NCBI GenBank assembly: GCA_030844895.1 | Contig: CM061224.1 | Coordinates: forward strand, 31,146,102-31,210,101 | Origin: Ambrosia x helenae | Lineage: Eukaryota > Streptophyta > Magnoliopsida > Asterales > Asteraceae | Direction of reading: 5' to 3' | DNA length: 64,000 bases | Shown here: in pieces, positions 41,546 through 52,402 of the stretch | How positions within the stretch are numbered: position 1 is the first letter of the stretch | How the letters are laid out: every line of letters starts with the position of its first letter | The notes under the pieces: generated by a model | The model's database searches: none | What the model saw: the letters and a program-made list of their open reading frames with translations, nothing else | What the model was told of the DNA's origin: nothing | Position numbers and translations under genes: made by a program

Positions 41546-42715
41546 TGATGACCTGTCGTTAGGGTCATGCAAAACCTAATTAACCTATGTAGTTAGGGTA
41601 AATAAGGTATTGAATCCAAGGAACATGTGGTCAGCGAGTGTTGTTTAGTTGATTGAAACGTATTACTTATGAAGATGCTATGTGACTTATGAAGATTGCA
41701 ATTTGTTCATTTAAGATTTTTGATTTTAAGTTGTTGTTTGTAATACTAATAATTAATTTAAATTATAAATAAAAATGATGTTGTAAACAATCGGATTAAA
41801 ATGATTACACTAAGGATTCGGCAATTGAATACTAGGGCTTTAACAATTGGGTAAACAATAATAATGTAATTGGCACTAAGGGAGTGATTGTTCAATAGGC
41901 TTAGGTATCAAGTTTTATCAATATCAAGATAGATTAAACTATACTTCATCACCTAGAACATACAATCCTATGTTTGTGTTAACGTAAGGAATTATGCTTA
42001 TCGCACGAGAAATTGTCACAAGATCAATTAACTACAATGACTTTAGCATAAGATTAATCACCAATTAACACGGTTAATTCAAGCACACAATAACATAAAC
42101 AAAAGTTTAAGAACAATACCCAATGTGTTCAAACCCTAGATATCAAAAGCCTACATCCCCAGTGTAATACAAATGTTTTAGCCAAGCATGGCCATAGTGT
42201 TCTTCTTCAATATATTCTCTTGAATATTCATAATTTCTTCAAAAGTGTTGGAAAGATTATTGTATGATGGATCTTGGATGAAAAGTGTGTTGTTTTTGTG
42301 CTTAGGAATGACTGAATGCCGGCCCTAGATCCCAATTTTCGATAATAAAACAGCTCCCAATCATAATTGCTTCGAAAAAGGAAAGGTTTGACCATCATCT
42401 GACTCTGGCGTATCCTACGCCACTTTTGGCGTAGGCTACGCCAAGCCTTTTTTTCCTGAGCCATCTGCTGCTGTCCTACGCCACTCCTGCCTTCCTTGCC
42501 TACGCCATAACCTTCTTCAGCCTCGGATTTTGATTTTCCAGCTTGTTAATGCTTCCGTATCTCGCCCGAGCAACTCCAAAACGTCATTTTTGCTTCCTTT
42601 AGTCATCGAATCCTGAAACGACATAATAATATCAAAGCAACACCATTCGACAACTTAACATTCCTTAAAACTCATTTATAGATGCATTTATACACATCTT
42701 TTAACCAACCCATCA
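41546..42715 (-). repeat. Complete Athila-type LTR (1170 bp)
   Basis: On the minus strand it starts TGATGGGTTGG (42715) and ends CATCA (41546). A PPT is on its upstream side and a primer site on its downstream side. Its first 217 bp recur at 52402-52186. It carries a TACGCCA motif array. Confidence 0.88.
42406..42508. repeat. CCTACGCCA / TGGCGTAGG motif array in U3
   Basis: GGCGTATCCTACGCCAC, GGCGTAGGCTACGCCA and single CCTACGCCA words recur on both strands about 200-310 bp from the LTR start, forming palindromes. Confidence 0.85.
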
Positions 42716-42728
42716 CATCCCCACACTT
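42716..42728 (-). other. PPT of the Athila compound (complete LTR)
   Basis: The minus strand reads AAGTGTGGGGATG. Confidence 0.85.
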
Positions 42729-44450
42729 ATCTTTTGCTTGTCCTCAAGCAAATCAATAAACTTTGCTCAATCAACAATTTAAACCAATTCCAACCTTTTT
42801 ATCGATTCTCCAAAGACGGCCCTAGTCATACCCTAACTCACAAGAATTACGCCTATCAGTAGATTTACATTCCAAGGTTTTTACATGTTACTAAAACAAA
42901 TGCCTAGTCAAATCCAACTGGATCCGATTTCACATTTTTGCACACCCCTCACAATGGTTCACTCCACTTGGTTTACTATCTAGACTAGGATGTGATGCGC
43001 TAGTATTTCATACCAATCACTCGAAACCGATTATAGGGCATGTTAGTATAGGCTTGCAACTCAATCGCCTTTCACCAAACTCTCAAAATTGAACACAAGT
43101 CAAAAGGTCTTAAAACGGGTTGTAATGGGGCTAGGCGAAGGGTATGGAAGGGAATATTTAAAGGTGACTATAGTGATGAAAATCCGACTTTTATTATATC
43201 AACTAAATAACTCCTGAACTATAAGGCAATGTTGCGCCTTTTTATTCAATTACTAACTCCAACATATTTTTGTGCTTTTCTATGAGAACTTCCATTTGCT
43301 TGAAACATATTTGTTCTCATGCTTTTTTTTTACTACTAATTACCAACGGAACACAATTCTCAATCTGGATTTTCATCACTTGGGTTTAATATAGAAAAGT
43401 TAAAAACGGGTCAAAAGGGTTGAAATGGGTGATCGAAATGAAGGATTTAGGCTCAAAATTGTTCAACTAGGGGAGATTGTTTTCAGGTCAATGATATCAA
43501 AATGGTGTAAAATAAAAAGGCCAAACCTGATGCCTTAATCATTCTTGTGCCACAATTGATCTAAAGTTGCAGGCGTATCAAAAGTTGCAAGTTCTACCTT
43601 ATGCGACTATAATATCACACTCAATTCAATTGAACACAACATGCCAATGGATGTGAAATTTTATAAGGTGTTAGCATGTTGTGGTGGCTCAATAATCTCT
43701 CCTGAACCTAAAGGAAAAATGGGCTGCCGATATGCAAAAATGTTATACTCTTCTCTAGTCTTTTCTAACTAGGCAATTCACATCTTTCAAAAACCCTCCT
43801 TTGAAAAACACATCAAGGAACTTAAAGAGTTTATGACCATGACTAGGGGTCGCATTTTACGATCCAATAGTCTGGCGGAAATGGCTTTCTTAAGATTGAG
43901 CTTGTTTCAACAAAAATTTTGATTTTTGAGGGTCCTAAAAAAAACTTCACATTTAAATGGCTATTCCCCCATCCCCACACTTGAGAATGACATTGTCCTC
44001 AATGTATATTTGCTATGAATAAGGGGACCACGTAGCCAAATAATAGATGTGAGGATGCCTATTTCCGTCCCACTACATACCTTTTCTAAGGCCAAAACAA
44101 ACATTCACCCAAGTCTTATTCAAGAAACATACACATAATTAAAGAATAGAAGGCACCTGGTAAGTAGTTGATGTCTTCGTTCCATCGGTGAGTCTTTGCC
44201 TTCCACAATTTACTGCTTCCTTTCCCTTGTTACTCCCTTTTCAACTGAACACTCTAACATTTACTGGTGACGTATAATCTGGGCTCACACACAAAACATC
44301 AAAATATCCAAAACAGACAAACCAAAATAAAACTGCAAAACATAAAAATCCAAACATACTCAAAACACACCAAAATAAAATCAAAGAAAAGAAAAGAACA
44401 AACATACCAGTCTACAAACTATACAAAAAAAGTACTACCTCGACCACATA
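42729..44450 (-). other. Athila 3' internal region, no gene seen
   Basis: Non-coding sequence between the 3' ORF and the PPT. Its distal part (42729-43205) is homologous to 39916-40385. An A/C-rich stretch lies at 44280-44420. Confidence 0.65.
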
Positions 44451-46196
44451 TCAACGGTAATATCGGTCATTCGGACCCGGCGGCGGATAAGGAGTGCTTG
44501 GATGCCCAAAGATCGCATCCATCCATCCATGGTAATCACTAAATGGGTCAGAAGAAGAAGAAGACCCTTCAGCAGGTGGTGCAGGTGGTGGTGGTGGTGG
44601 AGTGGGGAGATAACTGGAGGAAACCCCTTGAGGCCACCTAACTTGATCAATCACCTCCTGTGGCTGCTCTCTAATAGTTGAGTAGTCAACATATGGAACC
44701 ATGGGCGCGTATGGGCGTCCCGCTCCTAGATATTGATGGTGCCTGATCTGCTCAGCCTCCATGAACCTGTTAACTGTATCCATCTCCCGAGCATTGTTAA
44801 CCGCCCACCAGTGCTTGTCTTCTCTTTCTTTCCTTTCTGCTTCTCTTCTTTCTTCTCTTGCCAATCTATCCCGTTCTCTCCTTATTGTCGCTTCCTCTCA
44901 TTGCCTGGCAAGCTCCATGGTTCGCGTACCCGTATCCCAGATAGCTTTTTTAAATGAGGTCCAACCTTGGTAACCTGCGGGCCTTGCTCTGTTGATTTCT
45001 GCCACCATTTCCATCTCTTGCCTACTCATTTCCCGAACTAGGCGTTCCCTCACAACATGCGCCTTCTCTTGTAACTCCTCTTCCTCATCCGTGTGTACTT
45101 CTTCATCATCCTCATGCTCAACATCCTCTCGCAGAGCCATCATCTAAGTGTTAGCTTGTTTGTCAAGGAGGACATGATATTGCGCAGTCTGCTCATATGT
45201 GAATCTTGCCTTGTTATAATCTTCCCAGTTCATCATAACAACGTTCACTTCAATAACCGGTGTAGACCTTGTTACCACTCCTTGAGCCTCCATCAGATAT
45301 GATAAAAGTCTAACATGCGGGATCATTTTTCGCTCTTGACTTACTCGGCTGTCCCAAATATTCATCAAAACCAAATGCCTAAATGATAGACGTGGTGTAC
45401 CAAACATTATTGCATGCACCGCTCGAACATCCCATCCTCTTACCTTTGACCTATCCCCGAGTCTTGCCATTAAATTCTCAAATGAAAATCCTAATATGAA
45501 TCTGGCTTCACATGCCATGTCTTCCCTGAAATATTGAGCTCCCCTTTTTCTTGGAATCACATTGTCAAACATATTTGTTGGGTCAGTGTTTAGTTGTGTC
45601 TTGGCCCAAAAGAACTCCTCAGGGATATAATAGTGCTCATTTGCTGGACAAGAGTCAAAGTTAGCAATTTGACGCATTGTCTCGAAGGATAAGGTCATCT
45701 TCTTCTTCCCCACAGTTCCAGTCAACTTCAATGTGTGAGGTGGGTTATCACCAAAATCTTGCTCGAGTGTGGACATCCACTGCTCTATCGCCTTCATGTA
45801 AATCTTCTTTCCTCGATTCTCATAAAAGTTTAATGCCGCCTCCCAACCAATTCTTTCAAACTTTTGCGTCAATCCTATCAATCTCAACTATTCCACATTA
45901 TACGCTCTTTCATAAACAAGAACACCCACAGTACCATGATGTAATGATGCCATTTTTTGATACCACAATGCTGGTCTAATTGATTCGGGGAACGAAGATA
46001 ACCGCCTAGACTTTTCCTTCCAGTTGGGAAGGTCTTCATCCATCTGTTCACCACGATCCAACTCATGTTGGATCTCATCTCCCTCATTATCAGATTCATC
46101 TCGTAGGTTGGGCCGAATCCCCTTTTTTCGTTTGGGCTGAGTAGAAGATTCACAATGTTCCTTACCTTTTCTTCTGAAAACATTCTGCAACAACAT
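44451..46196 (-). pseudogene. Athila 3' ORF (env-like position), three in-frame stops
   Basis: One reading frame of about 580 codons from the Met at 46196 to 44451, interrupted only by in-frame stops at 45888-45890, 45144-45146 and 44898-44900, with no frameshift. The N-terminus is basic (RRKGKEHCESSTQPKRKK). The core (IGWEAALNFYENRGKKIYMK, TLSFETMRQIANFDSCPANE, VRAVHAIMFGTPRLSFRHLV) resembles the plant retrotransposon ORF often labelled a putative plant transposon protein. A charged coiled-coil-like stretch follows (REERREAERKERED), then a Pro-rich C-terminus (PTPPPPPPAPPAEGSSSSSD). I see no signal peptide or membrane anchor, so an envelope role is not supported. Confidence 0.75.
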
Positions 46197-47321
46197 CCAT
46201 AAACAATAATGCAGTATTAGTATCCAATCTCAATGAGATTATTATGTACATCAACTACATTTTACCCAAGCATGACATCCTATGGTTATGATCATATACT
46301 AGCAATCAAAAGCTTTGTACTAATCGCCTAGATTCAATAACCATGTGTTCTACATCTCCATAACCCCTTCCCCAAACTTATTTCTTGCTTTTATTAAAAA
46401 ATTTCGTTTTATTTAACTATCAAGAATAATGCTTCCTACCCAAGCAATAATTATTCCCTAAACACAAATACTCATAGCATCGATTTCCTAAGCATACATG
46501 AATACATAATATGTGGATGATGAAAATAACAAGTAAGAGTGATGAAATACATACCTTCATGATGTTGGTTGGGTAGGAAAATAACGAAAAGCTAGAAATA
46601 AGACAATAACAAGAACACCCACAAAAATCCGAATTTTCGCCCCTTGATTCGCACCCCGAAACGTCAAAATTAACCAATTCTAAGTTAGGGGTTTTGTAGA
46701 TCTTGAAAAATTACACGATTTTGATATAAAATTTGTTGGATTTGGTGTAGTATTGAAGAACTTCTGGTGGGTTGAAGGTTTGAGGTTTTGAAGAAGATTT
46801 AGATGAAAGAGATGGAGAAGATGAGTGGTTTGTGGGGTTTTGATTATGTTGGGATATGTTTAAAGGTTGAAAATCTGTTTTAGTAGTGTGTGGGCCTGGT
46901 CAAACTCGGTCAACACCGAACACGTTTGAAGCTTTTCAGGATCTGGCGTATCCTACGCCACTTTTTGCGTAGGATATGCCACTTGCGTAGGGAGTGACAT
47001 GCTTTTTAGCGTAGGCCAGAGGTGCTTGGCGTATGCAAGGTTAACCAGGCGTACCCTACGCCAAAAGTGGTGTAGGCTACGCTAACCCCTTTTTTTTCAG
47101 AGTTAAGGTTTAGATTACTAAAAAAAATCAACTAATATTTTACCTATATAAAAATTGTAGAATTTACAACTACGCTTCCCACCCCCCAAAAAATTTAGTA
47201 TTGTCCCCAATACTACAATTAGAATACGTACCTGGGATTGGAGCTAGCACCTGCATTTTTAATTGATTTCATAGGTTGGTAAGCCTTCTAAGAAGCTTAC
47301 CAACTCGACAATGTTACCGTG
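46197..47321 (-). promoter_or_regulatory. Region between integrase and 3' ORF, possible internal promoter
   Basis: It contains a second copy of the U3-type motif array (46942-47092). Reading on, the minus strand then becomes a C/T-rich leader-like stretch (CATCTTCTCCATCTCTTTC near 46810), with a TTTATATCAAAA TATA-like word near 46725. The layout array, leader, ORF mirrors the LTR. The promoter role is inference. Confidence 0.5.
46942..47092. repeat. Internal copy of the TACGCCA motif array
   Basis: ATCTGGCGTATCCTACGCCA occurs here and, with one change at the second base, at 42403-42422 in the LTR. GGCGTACCCTACGCCAAAAG and GTGTAGGCTACGC follow. Confidence 0.85.
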
Positions 47322-48423
47322 CTACGTGAGATGTTCCACGCAGGGCTTCAGACGATGCCCGTTCACAGTTTGCTTCGACCCATCTTTCGGGTCCTCAATA
47401 TGCACCTCGCCAAGCTTTCCAACCCGTGTTATTATGTACGGGCCATTCCACTTACTCTTGAGCTTCCCAGGGAAGAGCTTCAACTTGGAGTTATAGAGCC
47501 AAACTTTTTGACCCACTTCAAATTCCTTCTTACGAATCTTCGCGTCATGAGCTCTTTTCATTTGATCCTTGTATTTTGACGCAATCTCGTAAGCTTCATC
47601 CCTTAACTCTTCCAACTCACACAACTTGAGTTTCCTCTCTCGACCTACATCATCATAACTCAAATTAACTTTTTTATAGCCCAATATGCCCGGTGAACTA
47701 ATTCAACCGGGAGATGACAATCTCTACCATAAACTAATCGATAAGGAGTTGTTCCAATAGGTGTTTTGTAGGCTAGGCGGTAGGCCCATAAAGCATCATC
47801 TAGCTTTGTTGACCAATCCTTTCGGTCCGCACGAACCGTCTTTTGCAAAATTTCTTTGATTTGCCTATTGGAAACCTCAACTTGTCCACTAGTTTGTGGA
47901 TGATATGGGGTGGAAATCCTATGATTGATCAACACCATATCGCTTAAGCAATTTTCCAAATTTCCGGTTTTTGAAATGAGATCCCCCATCACTTATAATT
48001 GTGCGAGGTAACCCAAACCTTGAAAAAATATGTGTTTGAATGAAATTGCAAACAACGATATGGTCATTGGTTTTGGTGGCAATAGCTTCAACCCATTTAG
48101 AGACATAATCTACTGCCACCAAAATGTATAGATTACCAAAAGAATTGGGAAATGGTCCCATGAAATCAATTCCCCATACATCAAACACATCAACAACCAT
48201 AATGGGGTTGCATTGGCATTTCATCACGTCTTGAGATGCTTCCTAATTGTTGGCAATGTAAGCAATTTCTAGCATACTCAAATGAATCCTTAAAAATTGT
48301 TGGCCAATACAACCCACTAGACCAAACCTTGTGACCCGTCTTTTGGCCACTGAAATGTCCTCCACATGCATAAGAATGCACGTGCTTCAACACACTCATG
48401 ATCTCCTCATCCGGAATGCATCT
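47322..48423 (-). pseudogene. Athila integrase, stop and frameshifts
   Basis: After an in-frame TGA at the RNase H/integrase border: RCIPDEEI, the zinc motif (HVHSYACGGHFSGQK ... CLHCQQLG), the core WGIDFMGPFPNSFG, TIISDGGSHFKN and STPYHPQTSGQVEVSNRQIK (DDE residues visible), then the C-terminal part KVWLYNSKLKLFPGKLKSKW and GHRLKPCVEHL. At least three frameshifts (near 48200, 47960 and 47670) break it. Confidence 0.9.
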
Positions 48424-50670
48424 TCAACTGATTTGATTTGCTCCCACTCGAAATAAGTCAGGATCGTCCCAAATATAATGTTTTACCTGAGACAAAAAGT
48501 AGAGCCTCTTCTGTCTCACCCAGTGCTCCGGCATTGTACCTGTCACCAAAAAATCAATATTAGCAAACCAAGGTAATGTCGAAACAGCTAATAAGTGCTC
48601 ATCTGGGAATGACTCATTAATTTCATTCGTTGAGTCTTCCTCCTCAATCAGCAGTCTAGACAAATGGTCTGCAACCACGTTCTCCATGCCCTTCTTATCA
48701 CGAATCTCTAAATCGAACTCTTGCAATAAGAGTATCCATCTTATCAACTGGGGCTTAGCATCTTTCTTATCCATTAAGTACCTGACAGCACTATGATCAG
48801 TATAAATAATAACTTTGCTACCCCACACAGAAGACCGAAATTTGTCTAGAGCGTATACCACCACAAGTAGCTCTTTTTCGGTAGTGGTATAATTTAATTG
48901 TGCTTCCGAAAGAGTCTTACTTGCGTAGTATATAGAAACGGGTTTCCTATCTACCCGTTGACCCAACACGGCCCCAACCGCGTACCCACTTGCATCACAC
49001 ATAATTTCAAAAGGCAACGACCAATCAGGTGACTGCATAATTTGTGCCTCAACCAACTTCTTTTTCAAATTATCAAAGCCTTCGACACATTTTTCATCAA
49101 ACTCAAATGGGGCATCTTTTAATAATAGTTTACATAAAGGTTTTGTAATGTCACTAAAACCTTTAATAAATCTCCTATAAAATCCCGCATGGCCCAAAAA
49201 TGATCTTATCCCTTTGACATTTGTGGGATGAGGTAAAGTTGATATGACTTGAATCTTGGCATGATCAACCTCAATCCCACGACTCGAAACAACATGACCC
49301 AATACTATCCCTTCTTGGACCATAAAGTGACTTTTCTCCCAACTCAATACCAAATTCGTTTTTACACATCTTTGTAAAACCTTTTCCAATTGTTTTAAAC
49401 AGGAATCAAATGAAGACCCAAAAATAGAAAAGTCATCCATGAAGATTTCCACAGACTCCCCCACCATATCTAAAAAGATACTCATCATACACCTTTGAAA
49501 GGTGGCGGGGGCATTACAAAGACCAAATGGCATTCGCCTAAATGCGAAAGTGCCATATGGGCAAGTAAAGGTTGTCTTTTGTTGATCCTCGGGATGAATA
49601 GCAATTTGATTGTAACCCGAATACCCATCCAAGAAACAATAAAATTTTTGTCCGGCTAATTTTTCTACTATTTGGTCGATGAAAGGTAAAGGAAAATGAT
49701 CTTTAGAAGTTGCAGCATTTAACTTCCTATAGTCAATACAAATACGCCACCCGGTTACCGCCCGAGTAGCTACCTCCTCACCTGAGTCGTTTTTCACGAC
49801 TTGAATACCTGCCTTCTTTGGAACAGTTTGAGTTGGACTAACCCATTGGCTATCCGAGATGGGGTAAATGACACCCACATCTAACCATTTTAGCACCTCC
49901 TTTTTCAAAACCTCCCGCAAGTTAGGGTTTAACCTTCTTTGAGAATCTCTCGCGGGAATCACCTTCTCATCTATGATGATTTTGTGCATCACAATTGACG
50001 GACTAATACCTTTCAAATCCGCCACAGTCCACCCAATAGCAGCCCTATGGGTCACCAACACCTTCATCAATTTCTCTTCTTGCTCTCCGGTCAAGTTTGA
50101 AGCAATGATTACCGGGAGCGTGTTGCCTTCACCAACATAAGCATATTTTAAATGCTTAGGCAACTCCTTCAGTTCCACTTGTGGTGGATCAACTAAAGAC
50201 GACTTCAATTTCGTATCAATGTGATCGGGAAGACTCTCCACTTGATGAGTCCATGGTGGTCTTCCTTCCTGTACCGCCATCGCTTCTTGAGTCTTTTCCT
50301 CCTCCTCCATGCTCTTCAATATCTCCATCTGTAACCTGTTAAACATAAAACACTCCTCTATTATGTTTTCCTCATCTACAACGGTGTCGTATAGAGGTAT
50401 ACACTCGTCAACAATGTCCGCCATATAGCATTCATCATTGACTAGAGGGTTAGTCCCATTTGAAAAAACATTTAACCTAAACCTACGATTACCAAAGGTC
50501 ATGTCAAGCGTGCCCGTTTTGCAGTTAATTTGGGCATTGGCTGTGGCCAAAAATGGTCGTCCTAGTATAACCGTTGGTTGTTTGGTTAGGTCCATGGAAA
50601 CATAATCAAGTACCAGAAAGTCCACCGGATAATAAAAATCTTCAACTTTTACTATCACATCAGTAACCAT
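48424..50670 (-). CDS. Athila RT-RNase H polyprotein segment, 748 open codons
   Basis: Order: tail of the protease (DVIVKVEDFYYPVDFLVLD, ILGRPFLATANAQI), a variable linker, RT (WRICIDYRKLN, FCFLDGYSGYNQIA-type motif, MPFGLCNAPATFQRCM, catalytic FMDDFSIFG), then RNase H with its acidic residues in IMCDASGYAVG, TTEKELLVVV, IYTDHSAVRYL and VVADHLSRL. All RT and RNase H motifs look intact over 2.2 kb, unlike the flanking genes. The frame begins after a deletion that removed the protease active site, and it ends at the TGA at 48424-48426. Confidence 0.92.
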   Translation of the reverse strand: MVTDVIVKVEDFYYPVDFLVLDYVSMDLTKQPTVILGRPFLATANAQINCKTGTLDMTFGNRRFRLNVFSNGTNPLVNDECYMADIVDECIPLYDTVVDEENIIEECFMFNRLQMEILKSMEEEEKTQEAMAVQEGRPPWTHQVESLPDHIDTKLKSSLVDPPQVELKELPKHLKYAYVGEGNTLPVIIASNLTGEQEEKLMKVLVTHRAAIGWTVADLKGISPSIVMHKIIIDEKVIPARDSQRRLNPNLREVLKKEVLKWLDVGVIYPISDSQWVSPTQTVPKKAGIQVVKNDSGEEVATRAVTGWRICIDYRKLNAATSKDHFPLPFIDQIVEKLAGQKFYCFLDGYSGYNQIAIHPEDQQKTTFTCPYGTFAFRRMPFGLCNAPATFQRCMMSIFLDMVGESVEIFMDDFSIFGSSFDSCLKQLEKVLQRCVKTNLVLSWEKSHFMVQEGIVLGHVVSSRGIEVDHAKIQVISTLPHPTNVKGIRSFLGHAGFYRRFIKGFSDITKPLCKLLLKDAPFEFDEKCVEGFDNLKKKLVEAQIMQSPDWSLPFEIMCDASGYAVGAVLGQRVDRKPVSIYYASKTLSEAQLNYTTTEKELLVVVYALDKFRSSVWGSKVIIYTDHSAVRYLMDKKDAKPQLIRWILLLQEFDLEIRDKKGMENVVADHLSRLLIEEEDSTNEINESFPDEHLLAVSTLPWFANIDFLVTGTMPEHWVRQKRLYFLSQVKHYIWDDPDLFRVGANQIS

Positions 50671-52184
50671 CCCACTGGGTACACAAATCTTTTAAATACT
50701 TTGCATAAGAAGGAACTTGTTTGATTGCATCTAAAAGTGGTAAATTAATTTTTACTTGTTTAAAAATTTCCCACAACTCTTCTTGTTGTGGACCCCTTTT
50801 AACCACTTTTTTAGATGGCTCCAACAATGCATCGAGATAAGGAATGGTATTACCCTCCATACCCTTTTCCTTAGCCTTTAGAGCTTGTTTGCTCTCAACG
50901 GGTTTTAGTATTTTAGAAAAAAATTCATTTTTATTTTTACCCGTTTCCTCTTCACCTTCGCTCTCATCGCTCACATCTTCCACCACCCCTTCAACAAATT
51001 GGGGTGATGGTGGCTCAATTTTATTATCAACTTTATTATCAACAATCTTACCACTACGAAGAACAGTTACCTTATTAATGGGGGCATTGTGATTGTTCTT
51101 CGAGCTTGATCCTTGATGTTGTGGGTTGATAGTAGTATCACTAGGAAGTCTCCCCATGATTCCTCTCCATTGAGCCATCTCTTCTGCAAGTTGTCCCACT
51201 TGTTTTGCTAGAGCCTCGTGAGACTTGTCTCTCACCTCATTTGCCTTGTTGTTCTCTTTCATCATGTTCATTAAGGCATCCATCTTTAAACTCAAAGATT
51301 CATCACCTCCACCTTGATTGCTTGATGAACCACCTTGATTATACCCTCTTTGATAATTACCACCTAGATTATAGTTTCTTTGATAACCACCACCTTGATT
51401 ATCGTTACCTTGGCGGTTCTGATATGATCCACCTTGGTTACCCCCTTGTGTGTTTGCTTGAAAATTCGGATTCATCCGATTTGAAGCATTACCATACCTG
51501 AAATTAGGATGGTTCCTTAAACCTGGATGATAAGTATTGGAGTTCATGTCATATTTCTTCTCCCTTCCATACACTTGATTCAAACCAGCAGTTTCTTGAA
51601 CCGAATTTTCCGGGCATTCATCAGTCTTATGTCCCATCTCTTCACATACTCCACATACTGTATATGGTCCCGCTGCAACTTCTCTCTTCTTCATACGGGC
51701 CAATTCTCTTTCCAAAGTAGCAATTCGATCTTTGGCATTAGCATCTACATCTGAAGCAAACCTTGAAATAGGGTGTTTGGTTCTTCTATCTGCGGATTCT
51801 TCAGCTTTAGAGTTCTTGCTCATTCTTTCCAAAAAATCCCAGTCTTCTTGCTCCGGGTTAGATAATAAAGTCCCGTTGCTAGTAGACTTTAAGTACTTTC
51901 TTTCCTCCTTACTCAACCCGTTCACAAAGCTGTTAACCAATTCCCATAATTCAATGTTGTGGTGTGGGCATTTCCGAATTAATTCCTTAAAACGAGTGAA
52001 GGCTTCATGAAGTGGTTCCCCTTGTAACTGTTGAAAGGAACGAATCTCTAATCGTGCCCCTTCCGTCTTAAAACTAGGGAAGTACTCATCCAAAAACACC
52101 TGTTGCATCTCTCCCCAAGTATAGATGTTGTGTGCGGGCAATGTAAGAAACCAAGTCTTTGCCTTATCCTTGAGGGAGAACCGG
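50660..52184 (-). pseudogene. Athila gag, C-terminal part (498 or more codons)
   Basis: The open frame runs from the LTR junction at 52184 (FSLKDKAKTWFLTLPAHN) through YTWGEMQQVFLDEYFPSF, LHEAFTRFKELIRKCPHHNI, a CCHC knuckle (CGVCEEMGHKTDEC), a Gln/Gly/Asn-rich repeat region (GGNYQRGYNQGG) and a helical segment (DALMNMMKENNKANE) to LKDLCTQWDGY. The N-terminus is absent; it lies at 40386-41262. At its end the frame overlaps the pol frame by ten bases at the site where the protease core is deleted. Confidence 0.85.
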
Positions 52185-52185
52185 G

Positions 52186-52402
52186 CCTACGCCAGAACCT
52201 TCTTCAGCCTCGGATTTTGATTTTCCAGCTTGTTAATGCTTTCGTATCTCGCCCGAGCAACTCCAAAACGTCATTTTTGCTTCCTTTAGTCATCGAATCA
52301 TGAAACGACATAATAATATCAAAGCAACACCATTCGACAACTTAACATTCCTTAAAACTCATTTATAGACACATTTATACACATCTTTTAACCAACCCAT
52401 CA
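52186..52402 (-). repeat. Athila LTR start fragment (217 bp)
   Basis: Almost identical to 42499-42715, including the intact TGATGGGTTGG terminus at 52402. It is fused to gag at GCGTAGGC/CCGG. The rest of the LTR, the primer site and the leader are missing. Confidence 0.9.

Larger units (their letters stand above)
39173..52402 (-). mobile_element. Athila-type compound, order permuted
   Basis: Read on the minus strand: LTR start fragment (52402-52186), gag C-terminal part, protease remnant, RT/RNase H, integrase, 3' ORF, 3' region, PPT, complete LTR (42715-41546), primer site, leader, gag N-terminal part, 3' region, PPT, partial LTR (39902 to about 39173). The tRNA-Asp primer site, the long 3' ORF and the gag type mark it as Athila. 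It lies inside the 5' LTR of G2. No target duplication was found, and its left end is approximate. Confidence 0.8.
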
